From: UBA11524 sp034104265
GTDB taxonomy: Bacteria; Bacillota; Clostridia; Christensenellales; Aristaeellaceae
NCBI GenBank assembly: GCA_034104265.1
Contig: JAXEEE010000058.1
Span: 1 to 64,000, forward strand
Reading direction: 5' to 3'
Length of the DNA stretch: 64,000 bases
The first letter of the stretch is position 1. Each line of letters starts with the position of its first letter. The position numbers and the translations under genes are program-made. Shown in pieces: positions 50,989-59,669 of the stretch. A model generated the notes under the pieces. That model worked only from the letters and a program-made list of their open reading frames with translations. It ran no database searches and was not told the DNA's origin.

Positions 50989-51423
50989 ATGGCTGAGAAG
51001 CTGCCCCAGGCTGCACTGGACGTGATGAAGGAGCGGTTCGGCAAGGATTCCCTGATTGCCCTGGCCACCCTGGACGGCACGCGGCCCAGCGTGCGCACGG
51101 TGGACGCGCTCTATGTGGACGGCGCGTTCTACGTCATAACCCACGCGCTGTCCAGCAAGATGAAACAGATTGCGGCCAATCCCGCTGTGGCCGTCAGCGG
51201 CGAGTGGTTCACGGGGCACGGCGTGGGCGAGAACATCGGGCATGTGCGCGCGGAAAAAAATCAGGCCATCGCTGGGAAGCTGCGCGCCGCCTTCGCCGCC
51301 TGGTATGATAATGGCCACACCAACGAGGCTGACCCCAACACCTGCATCCTCCGCATCCGCCTGACCGACGGCGTGCTGTTCTCCCACGGCACGCGGTATG
51401 ATCTCGATTTTACAGCAGGCTGA
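50989..51423 (+). CDS. Pyridoxamine 5'-phosphate oxidase-like flavin-binding protein
   Basis: 144 residues with the split-barrel fold: SLIALATLDGTRPSVRTVDALYVDGAFYVITH at the N-terminal strands, then AAFAAWYDNGHTNEADPNTCILRIRLTDG. The family binds FMN/F420/heme; actual substrate is unknown. ATG 50989 has GAGGGAG upstream. Lies 33 bp after the methyltransferase gene in the same direction, ending in a strong terminator. Confidence 0.82.
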   Translation: MAEKLPQAALDVMKERFGKDSLIALATLDGTRPSVRTVDALYVDGAFYVITHALSSKMKQIAANPAVAVSGEWFTGHGVGENIGHVRAEKNQAIAGKLRAAFAAWYDNGHTNEADPNTCILRIRLTDGVLFSHGTRYDLDFTAG

Positions 51424-51441
51424 TCCATAGACAGGCAAAGG

Positions 51442-51478
51442 AAAAGCATCCGCGGGATTGATCCTGCGGATGCTTTTT
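51442..51478. terminator. Bidirectional terminator
   Basis: AAAAGCATCCGC...GCGGATGCTTTTT, between convergent genes. Confidence 0.88.
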
Positions 51479-51496
51479 GTCTGCCGGAAACGGAGA

Positions 51497-53926
51497 TCAC
51501 TGCGCCGCCGGAAAATACATGCTCTCCTTCAGCGTGATGCCGCTGTCGGCCTGAATCTTGTCCAGAATGCGTTGCCTGTCCTCGCCCTCGGCCACCACCG
51601 GGCGGAAGTCGTTCAGCCCGATGTCCGCCGAGGTGCTGGTCAGTATGGGGATGAATTCCAGCGCGCAGCCGGTGTAAACGTCCCCGTCGAAGCGGAGGCG
51701 CAGCTGTGCCAGCGTTGCGTCGAAGGTGGTCATGTCGTGGGTGCCGCCGAACATCAGATTGCCCAGGCTCCATACGATCAGCGTACCGTCCACCGTATCC
51801 ACGCCCTGCACCACGTGGGGGTGTGCGCCGACAACGATGTTCACGTCCGCTGCCGCAGCGGCCTCGGCCATTTCCACCTGCAGGGCGTTATGGCCGGGGC
51901 TGTACTCCGTGCCCCAGTGGCAGGTGTAGATGATCACGTCACAGCCCTGCGCCTTCAGCGCGGCCACATCCTGGGCGATGATCTGCTTGTTCTGCCGGTA
52001 GGTGGTTTCCCGGCATCCGCCGAAGCCGATGCGATGGCCGTCCTTCTCCCACACCCAGGTGTAGCCGTAGCCGCTGTAGGGAACGCCAGCTTCCTCCAGG
52101 GCGGCCCGGGTGGCGTCCCTGCCCGCAGTGCCGTAGTCGATATAGTGGTTGTTGGCAATGTTCACCAGCTCGATGGAGCCCTCGGTCAGCACACTGGTGT
52201 ATTCCGGCAGACCACGGAAGCGGTAGAGCTTGTCCGTGTCCTCGCCCTTGCGGGTGTCCTTGAGCACGCACTCCAGATTGATCATGGTCAGGTCGTCGTT
52301 GGCGAAGATCTTCTGCAGCCCGCTGAAGGGGTAATCCATGCCGTTGCGGTTCAGGTAGGCCGGGAAGGCTTCCACCTTGTCCCACCAGGCTTCCCGGGTG
52401 CCGATCACCGCGTCCCCGCCGAAGGTCAGCACCAGCTCCGTCTCCTCCTCGCCAAGCGGCACAGGCTCCACGGCATCGGTGCGATCCATGGCCTTCAGCG
52501 GATCCCGTCCGCCCGCAACCGCCGCTGCCTCCGCATGTCGCTGCGCCGGGTCATCCAGGATGATCAGCCGGGTATAGTAGGGCAGATGCGTCCACAGCCA
52601 GTAGGCGTTGATGCCGCTCTCGCCCTTGTGCCGGGGCAGGCGCACGCAGCCGTGGGAGGCCTTCTGCCCCAGTGTAGGCGTATAGGGCGCGAAGTCCTTG
52701 TAGCCGGAGGTGCGCCGGTAGGGCAGCTGATGCAACAGGTTGCCCCCGTCGTAGCGGATGACATAGTCGTATTTCTTGCCGTCCATGCTGAAGGGCTCCA
52801 GGTGCTCCACCGTCAGGAAGGATCCCGCCGCCGTCTCCTGAAACAGCTTGTTCTTCGCGATCAGGCCCGTGGACACGTCGATCTCCGCAATGCGCTCCCC
52901 TCGATAAAACACCGCCATCTTCTGCTGCGCCTTGTCCAGCAGAAGACCGTATTCGCAGTTGGGCTGAACCATCTTCAGCCTGCTTTGAGGAACGTAGCCC
53001 TCCACGTATTCTCCTGCCTCATGGTTCCACGCGCCGATGTACACCCAGCCGTCCTCGCGGATTTCCTTCACGTCCACCGCCTGGGACTGACCGTGCAGCT
53101 GCCCCAGGGATTTGCTGGACTTATCCGGCTGCGAATACACCTCTTGGTGCGCCACGAAGCGGATATCCACCACGGCGGAGGGCTTCTGCATCAGCTGCCA
53201 GATGACTTCGTCGCTGTCATCATAGGCAGGAAGATAGTCCCCCGTCACCTGCAGGGGGATTTCCGGCGCGCTGCCGTCCTTCAGCGTCACGTGGGTTTCC
53301 CTGACCCACGCCGGGTTGTCGCTGACATAATAGCGCAGCACATAGTCCCCGGCGGGGAGCGCGGCCTTCCCTGCCTTGCCGTCCCAGGTCAGCTTTTTCG
53401 GATCCGTGGTGGAGACGGTGTACTTTCTGGTGTACAGCACATTGCCGGGATTCTCTGCCGAGCTGACCTCCATCACCACCGTGCCTGAGCGCACCAGGCA
53501 CACCTCCACGAACCAGCCGCTGTCAGCCAGGTACAGCGTGTCGGCTCCGGGCAGGGCGAAGATCACTGCATTTTTGCACCGGGCGAAGGTCATCTTCCGG
53601 GAAATGGAGGTTTTGCTGCCCTCCCGGACAAGGGTGGCCGTCAGTGTCCAGGTGCCGTCGGGAATCCGTTCGTCGTTGTCGCCCAGGCCGTTCCAGGCAA
53701 CGCGGTTCTCCCCTGCCGAAACATCCATGGTCCAGTTCAGCCAGTCGTTGTGGCCGTCGTTCACCACCAGGGTCAGACGGCCCGCGTGAGCCGTAGTGAC
53801 CGTCAGCTCACAGGCCTGATAGCCCTGAATATCACCCGACCAGCTTACGTCCAGCAGCGTATCCTCCGCCAGGGCGCACAGGGGAAGCAGCAGGCACGCG
53901 GCCAGCAGCATCAGCCATCTTTTCAT
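51497..53926 (-). CDS. Secreted L,D-transpeptidase / CapA-like phosphoesterase fusion
   Basis: 809 residues. Signal peptide (MKRWLMLLAACLLLPLCALA) is followed by about 230 residues of beta-rich domains; one has the FlgD/Ig-like pattern NDWLNWTMDVSAGENRVAWNG. An SH3b-like stretch (VYIGAWNHEAGEYVEGYVPQSRL) is next, then a YkuD L,D-transpeptidase with catalytic ASHGCVRLP (Cys near residue 426). The C-terminal about 300 residues are a CapA/PGA-capsule-type metallophosphoesterase: VLTFGGDAVIG near 502, INLECVL, NIANNHYIDYG, GAHPHVVQGVD and WSLGNLMFGG. L,D-transpeptidases make 3-3 crosslinks or attach proteins to peptidoglycan. CapA-type proteins act in poly-gamma-glutamate or envelope polymer synthesis. 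Both domains on one chain is unusual. It follows the DUF368 gene by 32 bp. Confidence 0.87.
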   Translation of the reverse strand: MKRWLMLLAACLLLPLCALAEDTLLDVSWSGDIQGYQACELTVTTAHAGRLTLVVNDGHNDWLNWTMDVSAGENRVAWNGLGDNDERIPDGTWTLTATLVREGSKTSISRKMTFARCKNAVIFALPGADTLYLADSGWFVEVCLVRSGTVVMEVSSAENPGNVLYTRKYTVSTTDPKKLTWDGKAGKAALPAGDYVLRYYVSDNPAWVRETHVTLKDGSAPEIPLQVTGDYLPAYDDSDEVIWQLMQKPSAVVDIRFVAHQEVYSQPDKSSKSLGQLHGQSQAVDVKEIREDGWVYIGAWNHEAGEYVEGYVPQSRLKMVQPNCEYGLLLDKAQQKMAVFYRGERIAEIDVSTGLIAKNKLFQETAAGSFLTVEHLEPFSMDGKKYDYVIRYDGGNLLHQLPYRRTSGYKDFAPYTPTLGQKASHGCVRLPRHKGESGINAYWLWTHLPYYTRLIILDDPAQRHAEAAAVAGGRDPLKAMDRTDAVEPVPLGEEETELVLTFGGDAVIGTREAWWDKVEAFPAYLNRNGMDYPFSGLQKIFANDDLTMINLECVLKDTRKGEDTDKLYRFRGLPEYTSVLTEGSIELVNIANNHYIDYGTAGRDATRAALEEAGVPYSGYGYTWVWEKDGHRIGFGGCRETTYRQNKQIIAQDVAALKAQGCDVIIYTCHWGTEYSPGHNALQVEMAEAAAAADVNIVVGAHPHVVQGVDTVDGTLIVWSLGNLMFGGTHDMTTFDATLAQLRLRFDGDVYTGCALEFIPILTSTSADIGLNDFRPVVAEGEDRQRILDKIQADSGITLKESMYFPAAQ

Positions 53927-53958
53927 CGGCAGGGTCAGCCTCCTTGGTATTGCTTGCA

Positions 53959-54795
53959 TCATTCGGGCTTGGGAACGCCGGCATTGAACCGGTTCAGCAT
54001 TTGGGCCGCCGCAATGCCCAGGCACAGGCAGCCCAGGTTGATCAGGCATGTGCTGATACTGGCGGCAAAGCTGCCAAAGGGAATAATGACCACCGTCGCA
54101 GCCGTCACAATGCCAATAATCCCATGGAACATGGGTGCATAGTGGGTTTCCATCAGCCGGGTGATGGCCCGGGCCAGCAGGATGACTGTGGCCAGCGCGC
54201 CCAGGCCCGCGGGGACAAGAACCGCCGGATCCAGCCTGCCCAACCCTGCCACGAAGGGTGTGTACAGCCCCAGAGGCATCAGCAGCGTGGAGAAGCTCAT
54301 CCCCGGTGCGATCACGGATAGCGCAAGACAGAAGCCACAGAAGAGGTACCACCCGAAGCCGGGCTCAATGCGCACCTGCACCACCCGCAGCCCCGTCAGC
54401 AGCGCCAGCGTCACCGCGAAGGCAATGCCCAGGGCGATCCAGGAGGATTTGCCTCTCCCGCGCTCTCCCGCCTCCCGCAGGAGCGATGGCAGCATGCCGC
54501 CGATCAGCCCCACAAACAGGCATACCGACGGATCCGGGTAGGCCTCCAGCAGAAAGCCCAGGAGCCTTGCAATGCCCAGGAAGCCCAGTGCCACGCCCGC
54601 CAGTACCGGCAGAAGCAGCCGCATGTTCTCCCGGAAGGCGCGAACAGGGTGGGCCAGCAGGGCCATCACTGGCTGATACACACCGAACACCACCATCAGC
54701 ACGCCCCCGGAAACCCCGGGCAGTACCGCCCCCGTGCCGATCACCGCGCCCCGCAGCAGCCGCATCATCGGGCCGGCCTGCCGTTTTTCTGACAT
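53959..54795 (-). CDS. DUF368 membrane protein (PopT-type undecaprenyl-phosphate translocase)
   Basis: 278 residues, about eight membrane segments. The family hallmarks are clear: RGAVIGTGAVLPGVSGGVLMVVFGVY (split across helix 1) and the inverted-repeat counterpart ALSVIAPGMSFSTLLMPLGLYTPFV. DUF368 proteins (PopT) and DedA proteins were shown to return undecaprenyl phosphate to the inner leaflet for cell-wall synthesis. ATG 54795 has GGGAGGG upstream. It forms an operon with the L,D-transpeptidase/CapA gene, linking lipid-carrier recycling to wall modification. Confidence 0.9.
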   Translation of the reverse strand: MSEKRQAGPMMRLLRGAVIGTGAVLPGVSGGVLMVVFGVYQPVMALLAHPVRAFRENMRLLLPVLAGVALGFLGIARLLGFLLEAYPDPSVCLFVGLIGGMLPSLLREAGERGRGKSSWIALGIAFAVTLALLTGLRVVQVRIEPGFGWYLFCGFCLALSVIAPGMSFSTLLMPLGLYTPFVAGLGRLDPAVLVPAGLGALATVILLARAITRLMETHYAPMFHGIIGIVTAATVVIIPFGSFAASISTCLINLGCLCLGIAAAQMLNRFNAGVPKPE

Positions 54796-54840
54796 TCGCT
54801 GTCCCTCCCGCATGCGTCGGATTTTCGTCACTGCTTTCCC

Positions 54841-54869
54841 ATCATAGCAGGTTGACGGCATCCCGTCAA
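54841..54869 (-). promoter_or_regulatory. Promoter for DUF368 operon with inverted repeat on the -35 box
   Basis: Minus strand TTGACG (54864-54869), 17-bp spacer, TATGAT (54841-54846). The perfect repeat TTGACGG-N4-CCGTCAA (54852-54869) covers the -35 and spacer, a plausible operator. Confidence 0.6.
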
Positions 54870-54985
54870 TTCTGCTGAATCAACATTTTACATGTTGCCC
54901 GCGTTTCAGCCGTTCCATCATACAGGACGCTGCGCACCTGCTGCAGGTTCACTGCGGGCAAAATTTTGTGCGTATGTCCGGCATA

Positions 54986-55021
54986 CAAAAAAGGATATGC
55001 AGGATCGTGCCTGCATATCCC
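54986..55021 (-). terminator. Terminator after the leucine-rich-repeat gene
   Basis: Minus strand GGATATGCAGG, 6-nt loop, CCTGCATATCC then TTTTTTG. The rest of the gap 54870-55062 shows nothing else. Confidence 0.85.
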
Positions 55022-55062
55022 ATGCGCCGCCCGCCGGTATCACGCCGGTGGGCTGACGCGTC

Positions 55063-58000
55063 TTATTCCGCCACAAAATGCATCAGCATGGAGTCGAAAT
55101 AATTCAGATCGCACCCCTCCTCGGTCAGGATTACGTTCAGCGGCGTGCCGTAATAGTCAATGATGAAGGCGTCCGCCTCGCCATCCTCCGTAGTGACGCG
55201 CTGCTGCGTCCAGGTCAGCCCCGAAACCATCGCGCCGGACAGGACGAAATCTGCCGTACCGTTCTCATGGAAGGTGAGCGAATACTCCATGCCGCCCAGC
55301 ATGGAAGCGCTCATGGTGTAGCCCTGTACGTCTGCGGTCTCCAGGACGTACTTGACCTCCAGCCGGTCGGAGAAATCATTGGCGCCTCCGGCGGCGGGAT
55401 GCTCGGTCTCGGCAGGGGCAACAGGCGCAGAAGCTTCACCGTCCCTGGTGAAGACAATCTTCACGCCGTCCTCTTCCATGCAGAGGGTGCCGTTTCCCTG
55501 GAGAACAGCCTGCGTGCCGTCAATCAGGGCCACGCCGCCGCTGACCGTCCAGGTGCCGGTGTCCTCCTCTTCACCGTCGAACAGGGTCATCGTGCCGTCC
55601 TCGTTGAAGGTCAGCTGCATGACCAGGCCGAAGTCCGCCAGGCTGAAGGCGGAGCCTTCCATTTCCATGGTCTGGCCGTACCAGGTGCCAAAGAAGGCTG
55701 CACCTCCATCGCCCACAGGGGCGGCAGGCGCAGGCGTGGACACCGGCGCGGAGGCTTCATCCTCGCGGGTGAAGATTACCTTCGTGCCGTCCTCTTCCAT
55801 ACAGAGGGTGCCGTCCGCCTGGAGAACAGCCTGCGAGCCGTCAATCAGGGCCACACCCCCGCTGACCGTCCAGGCTCCGGTGTCCTCCTCTTCGCCGTCG
55901 AACAGGGTCATCGTGCCGTCCTCGTTGAAGGTCAGCTGCATGACGATGCCGAAGTCCGCCAGACTGAAGGCGGAGCCTTCCATTTCCATGGTCTGGCCGT
56001 ACCAGGTGCCAAGGAAGGCTGAACCTTCATAGCCCACGGGTACGGCAGGGGCGGGCGTGGACACCGGTGCGGAGCCTTCGCCCTCACGGGTGAAGATGAC
56101 CTTCGTGCCGTCGACTTCCAGGGACAGGGAGCCGTCGTCAAGCAGCACGCCCTGCATGGTATCGACTGTGATCACACCGCCGCTGACCGTCCAGGTGGAT
56201 GCTTCTTCCTCTTCGCCGTCAAACATGAGCAGCGTGCCGTCCTCGTTAAGGGTCAGCTGCATGACAATGCCGAAGTCCGCCAGACTGAACGCGGAGCCTT
56301 CCATTTCCATGGTCAGGCCGATCCACAAGCCCAGGTAGGGTTCACCCTCCGGGCCGACGGGCACGGCAGGCGCAGGCGTAGCGGTAGGTTCAGGGGTGGG
56401 CATGGGCTCGCTCTTCACAGCCGAAAGCAACGCATCCACATTGGGCATCCGGGAAGCGTCGGTGATGCACTTCTCCAGGGAGAAAGCTTCCGTCTGATCC
56501 ATGTTCAGGAATGCGTATTCGCTGACATTCTCCACATACCCGCCCAGATACACCGTCTCCAGGCTTGCGCAGCTGTCAAATACATACCGGTCGATATTCC
56601 GCACGCCGTTGACGAACACGACCTCCCGCAGGCTGATGCAACCGGAGAACAGGCCCTCGGGCAGATTCTCGATAGGCGCGTAGCAGATCACGGTTTCCAG
56701 CGTATCGCAGTTCTGGAAGGCATACATGGGAATGTCCGTGTAGGTTTCCGGGATCACCAGGGACACGACGGGCAGCTCCACGTCGAAATTGTCGCCCCAG
56801 CAGGCGCGGCTCATCATGTTGCCGCCGATCATGGTCAGCTGCACGCCGTCGATCTCCCGGGGCAGGTACAGGTTCAGCTCATAACCCTGGTACGCATCCA
56901 GACGGGCATATTCCTCGTCATACCAGAAATCGTCGCCGGGCAGGGCTGCATAGGGCATGGCAACAACCTGCGCAGGTTCCTCGCCCAGGCGCGGCACGGG
57001 GTTGTACCAGGCCCGTCCTGCCAGTGCGGACAGGGTGCGCACCTGCTCTTTCGTGGCGTCGGGGGCAGCGTAAAGTTCCGCCACACCGGCCAGCATATCC
57101 GCCATGTCCTGGGGCAGCAGTGCGGGATCACACAGCACAGTCAGCTTCTCCAGCCCTGTGCAGCCATCCAGCGCGCCGGAACCGATGCTGGTCAGGGACG
57201 CGGGCAGGGTCAGCTCCGTGATGCCGGTGCAGCCCCTGAACGCGCCCGCGCCGATGGACGTCAGCGATTCGGGCAGCGTCATTTCCGTGATGTTCACGCA
57301 GTTGCGGAAGGCCTCATCACCAATGGTGGTGATGGACGGGAACATTTCCACATAGGCCACGCTGCTGTCGGCAAAGGCTTCCGCGCCGATGGTGGTGAAC
57401 CAGCCGCAGTGGTGGGGATAGAAGGAACGAATGGTCTGATTGCCCTTGAACAGGCAGTCTCCCAGGGCAGTGATATCGATGTCGCCATCGGCAGCCCAGA
57501 CGGTCAGATCGGGCTGATCTCCATGATAGGCCGTCCACATGCCGTTCTCGATGGTGGTCACGTCCACGCTATCGACAGGATAGGAGGCCACGCCGCCGCT
57601 GATGGGATTGTTGATCCACACGGTGCAGTCCGGGCACTGCTCCGCCAGCATGGCTGCGTAAGCATCGCGGTTCCCGAGGCTGCTGTCCCAGGGCAGATCC
57701 AGATCGGCCACCTGCGTATCGGCAAAGGCATCGGCGGCAATGTCGATGGGCTGATACAGGTCGAAGGCCATGTAGTTCAGGAAGGTGCCCGCAAAGGCCC
57801 GGGAGCCGATGCGCTCCACGTTAGCGCCCAGGTACAGCTCCTCGCACCAGGCGCTCTCAAAGGCATTATCGCCGATGACGCGAACCGTGGAGGGCAGGCT
57901 GAGGATCGATGCCTGCGCGTAACGGAAGGCCCCCGCGCCAATCTCCTCCAGACCCTCGCTCCAGTCGATCCGGCTGGGCTGGGCATTCATGAAGCCGTTG

Positions 58001-58881
58001 TCGCCGATCACCCGCAGGGTTGTGGGAAGGCTGAGGTAATCCATGTTGCTGGCCTGCTGGAAGGCAGCTTCCTCAATGCGCTCCAGCCCCTCGGGCAGGA
58101 TCAGTGCGTAGACGGAATAATCGCCGCGGAAGGCATCCTGGCCGATGGCCTTCACCGCCACGCCGCCGATGCTGGCGGGAATCTCCAGCCAGGCATGGAA
58201 CTCGGTGTAGCTGTTAATCGTCCCGGTGGACGCGTCGAAGTCGAACCAGTCCTCATTGCCCTCCGCAGGGCGGGCTACGGCGTTCTTCCCGCTGGGCTGC
58301 AGACGGTCGGCGGCGTCGTTGGCATCGGCCAGGGCGGCAGCATAGGCCTCCAGCTGATCGTCGGGGACATAGATCACGCAGTCCTCCGGCAGCAGGTTGA
58401 AGCACCAGTCCTCCGTCAGAAAGAGGGGGCATTCGCCTTCGAAGCAGATCTCCCGCAGATTGTCGCAGGCGCGGAAGGCGGCGTTTACCGCGCGGACGCT
58501 GGAGGGCACGGTAACGCTGGTCAGCGCCGGGCAGTAGCTAAAGTTGCCGTAGCCGATGTACTCCAGCCCGTCATTGAGGCGCACCTCCGTCAGACCGCTC
58601 ATGTAGCTGACGGCAGAATCCTGCAGCGCGCGCAGGGTGTCCGGCATGGTCAGAGAGGTCACGTCGTTCCTGCTGTCAAAGGCTCTGCTGCGGATGGCGG
58701 TTACCTCGCAGCCGTCCACCTCAGCAGGGATGACCACGTCACCGGCAAGATCGCCGCTGACATTGAGGCACAGGTTGTACGCGTCATAGGCCCAGACGGC
58801 CTCCTCCGCCAGGGCGGGCGCGCCAAAGGCAAGCAACGTCAGGGCCAGTAGCATCCAGAGAACCCGCTGCATCTGTTTCAT
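55063..58881 (-). CDS. BspA-type leucine-rich repeat surface protein with triplicated C-terminal domain
   Basis: 1272 residues, secreted (signal peptide MKQMQRVLWMLLALTLLAFG). Most of the first 840 residues are LRR_5/BspA repeats such as MTLPESLTSIGAGAFRGC and LRVIGDNGFMNA. In other bacteria these mediate adhesion to host or matrix. A Pro/Thr linker follows, then three tandem about 107-residue copies of a lipocalin-like domain (YLGLWIGLTMEMEGSAFSLA versus FLGTWYGQTMEMEGSAFSLA) and a fourth, diverged copy to the C-terminus. No LPXTG, SLH or membrane anchor is visible, so attachment is unclear. ATG 58881 has AAAGGA upstream. Co-transcribed with the small lipoprotein gene. Confidence 0.85.
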   Translation of the reverse strand: MKQMQRVLWMLLALTLLAFGAPALAEEAVWAYDAYNLCLNVSGDLAGDVVIPAEVDGCEVTAIRSRAFDSRNDVTSLTMPDTLRALQDSAVSYMSGLTEVRLNDGLEYIGYGNFSYCPALTSVTVPSSVRAVNAAFRACDNLREICFEGECPLFLTEDWCFNLLPEDCVIYVPDDQLEAYAAALADANDAADRLQPSGKNAVARPAEGNEDWFDFDASTGTINSYTEFHAWLEIPASIGGVAVKAIGQDAFRGDYSVYALILPEGLERIEEAAFQQASNMDYLSLPTTLRVIGDNGFMNAQPSRIDWSEGLEEIGAGAFRYAQASILSLPSTVRVIGDNAFESAWCEELYLGANVERIGSRAFAGTFLNYMAFDLYQPIDIAADAFADTQVADLDLPWDSSLGNRDAYAAMLAEQCPDCTVWINNPISGGVASYPVDSVDVTTIENGMWTAYHGDQPDLTVWAADGDIDITALGDCLFKGNQTIRSFYPHHCGWFTTIGAEAFADSSVAYVEMFPSITTIGDEAFRNCVNITEMTLPESLTSIGAGAFRGCTGITELTLPASLTSIGSGALDGCTGLEKLTVLCDPALLPQDMADMLAGVAELYAAPDATKEQVRTLSALAGRAWYNPVPRLGEEPAQVVAMPYAALPGDDFWYDEEYARLDAYQGYELNLYLPREIDGVQLTMIGGNMMSRACWGDNFDVELPVVSLVIPETYTDIPMYAFQNCDTLETVICYAPIENLPEGLFSGCISLREVVFVNGVRNIDRYVFDSCASLETVYLGGYVENVSEYAFLNMDQTEAFSLEKCITDASRMPNVDALLSAVKSEPMPTPEPTATPAPAVPVGPEGEPYLGLWIGLTMEMEGSAFSLADFGIVMQLTLNEDGTLLMFDGEEEEASTWTVSGGVITVDTMQGVLLDDGSLSLEVDGTKVIFTREGEGSAPVSTPAPAVPVGYEGSAFLGTWYGQTMEMEGSAFSLADFGIVMQLTFNEDGTMTLFDGEEEDTGAWTVSGGVALIDGSQAVLQADGTLCMEEDGTKVIFTREDEASAPVSTPAPAAPVGDGGAAFFGTWYGQTMEMEGSAFSLADFGLVMQLTFNEDGTMTLFDGEEEDTGTWTVSGGVALIDGTQAVLQGNGTLCMEEDGVKIVFTRDGEASAPVAPAETEHPAAGGANDFSDRLEVKYVLETADVQGYTMSASMLGGMEYSLTFHENGTADFVLSGAMVSGLTWTQQRVTTEDGEADAFIIDYYGTPLNVILTEEGCDLNYFDSMLMHFVAE
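55402..56364 (-). repeat. Three about 321-bp in-frame repeats in the LRR protein gene
   Basis: Three consecutive units (about 55402-55722, 55723-56043, 56044-56364) share long identical stretches, such as the TCCATTTCCATGGTC and CGAAGTCCGCCAG segments. The first two are closest to each other, indicating recent duplication. Confidence 0.85.
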
Positions 58882-58933
58882 GTTCTTCCATCCTTTCCGT
58901 TCAATCAATCGTGTACAATGCTGCAATGCGTTG

Positions 58934-59476
58934 TCACTCCTTTTCCAGAAGCGACAGGCAGTCTTCAAACGCATCATAGGGGTTCGCTCCCTCGCTGCAC
59001 ACGGATGCAATGCCCCCGCCAAAGACGTCCATATAATTCACGGGCATATACACAAGCGTCAGCACCTCATCCTCCGAGGGCAGCACCGATTCAATGACAT
59101 TGCTTGCATCGCAGGACAAAACACCGGAATTCCTGTTCAGCGTGAAGTGGCCGTAGAAGATCTGCGAGTTGGCCAGCGTGGTGAAAACAGCCATGCTCTC
59201 AAAGGATTCATCCATGACCCGCAGCGGAGAATAAGCCGATACACAAAGCATGTCATCGTACAGGAAAATGGTCACCTCGGTGCTTCCCAGTTCGCTGTTC
59301 AGGTCAAAGCTCATGTCGAAGCATTGCATCACAGCACGGTATTCGTAATCAATCGATGCGCTGTCAAGCGCGCTGCGGACGACCTGCTCCAGCATACCCA
59401 CCGTGTCCTCCGCAGACGCGCAGCCCATGGCTGTCAGCATGCACAGTGCCGTCAGCATCGCCAGGAATTTCTTCAT
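58934..59476 (-). CDS. Small exported lipoprotein of unknown function
   Basis: 180 residues. Signal peptide MKKFLAMLTALCMLTAMGCA with a lipobox-like AMGC. The mature part has mixed alpha/beta character (ALDSASIDYEYRAVMQCFDM, VTIFLYDDMLCVSA) and I do not recognise a family. ATG 59476 has GGAGG upstream. A TATAAT at 59562-59567 (minus) suggests a promoter with a poor -35 box. Located 52 bp before the LRR gene, likely in one operon. Confidence 0.65.
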   Translation of the reverse strand: MKKFLAMLTALCMLTAMGCASAEDTVGMLEQVVRSALDSASIDYEYRAVMQCFDMSFDLNSELGSTEVTIFLYDDMLCVSAYSPLRVMDESFESMAVFTTLANSQIFYGHFTLNRNSGVLSCDASNVIESVLPSEDEVLTLVYMPVNYMDVFGGGIASVCSEGANPYDAFEDCLSLLEKE

Positions 59477-59622
59477 CGTTCTCCTCCTCCAAAGCATCAT
59501 GATTCAGATATGTCCCGTGCAGACGCATATGCCATCCGCGCCCGCATAAAAACCCAGAATGATTATATCAGTGATTTCCGCTTTCCCGCATCGGCCAGAT
59601 GGCCAGAATCATCCGCCCTTGC

Positions 59623-59656
59623 CAAAAAAGCGGCGCTCCTTCATCCGAAAGAGCGC
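59623..59656 (-). terminator. Terminator of the three-gene signalling operon
   Basis: Minus strand GCGCTCTTTC, loop GGAT, GAAGGAGCGC, then a T-run. Lies 14 bp after the regulator stop. Confidence 0.75.
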
Positions 59657-59669
59657 GTGGAAGCCCGCG

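Noticed and set aside
55063..58881. Sortase-anchored adhesin
   Set aside because: No LPXTG or hydrophobic C-terminus; the protein ends in a lipocalin-like domain.
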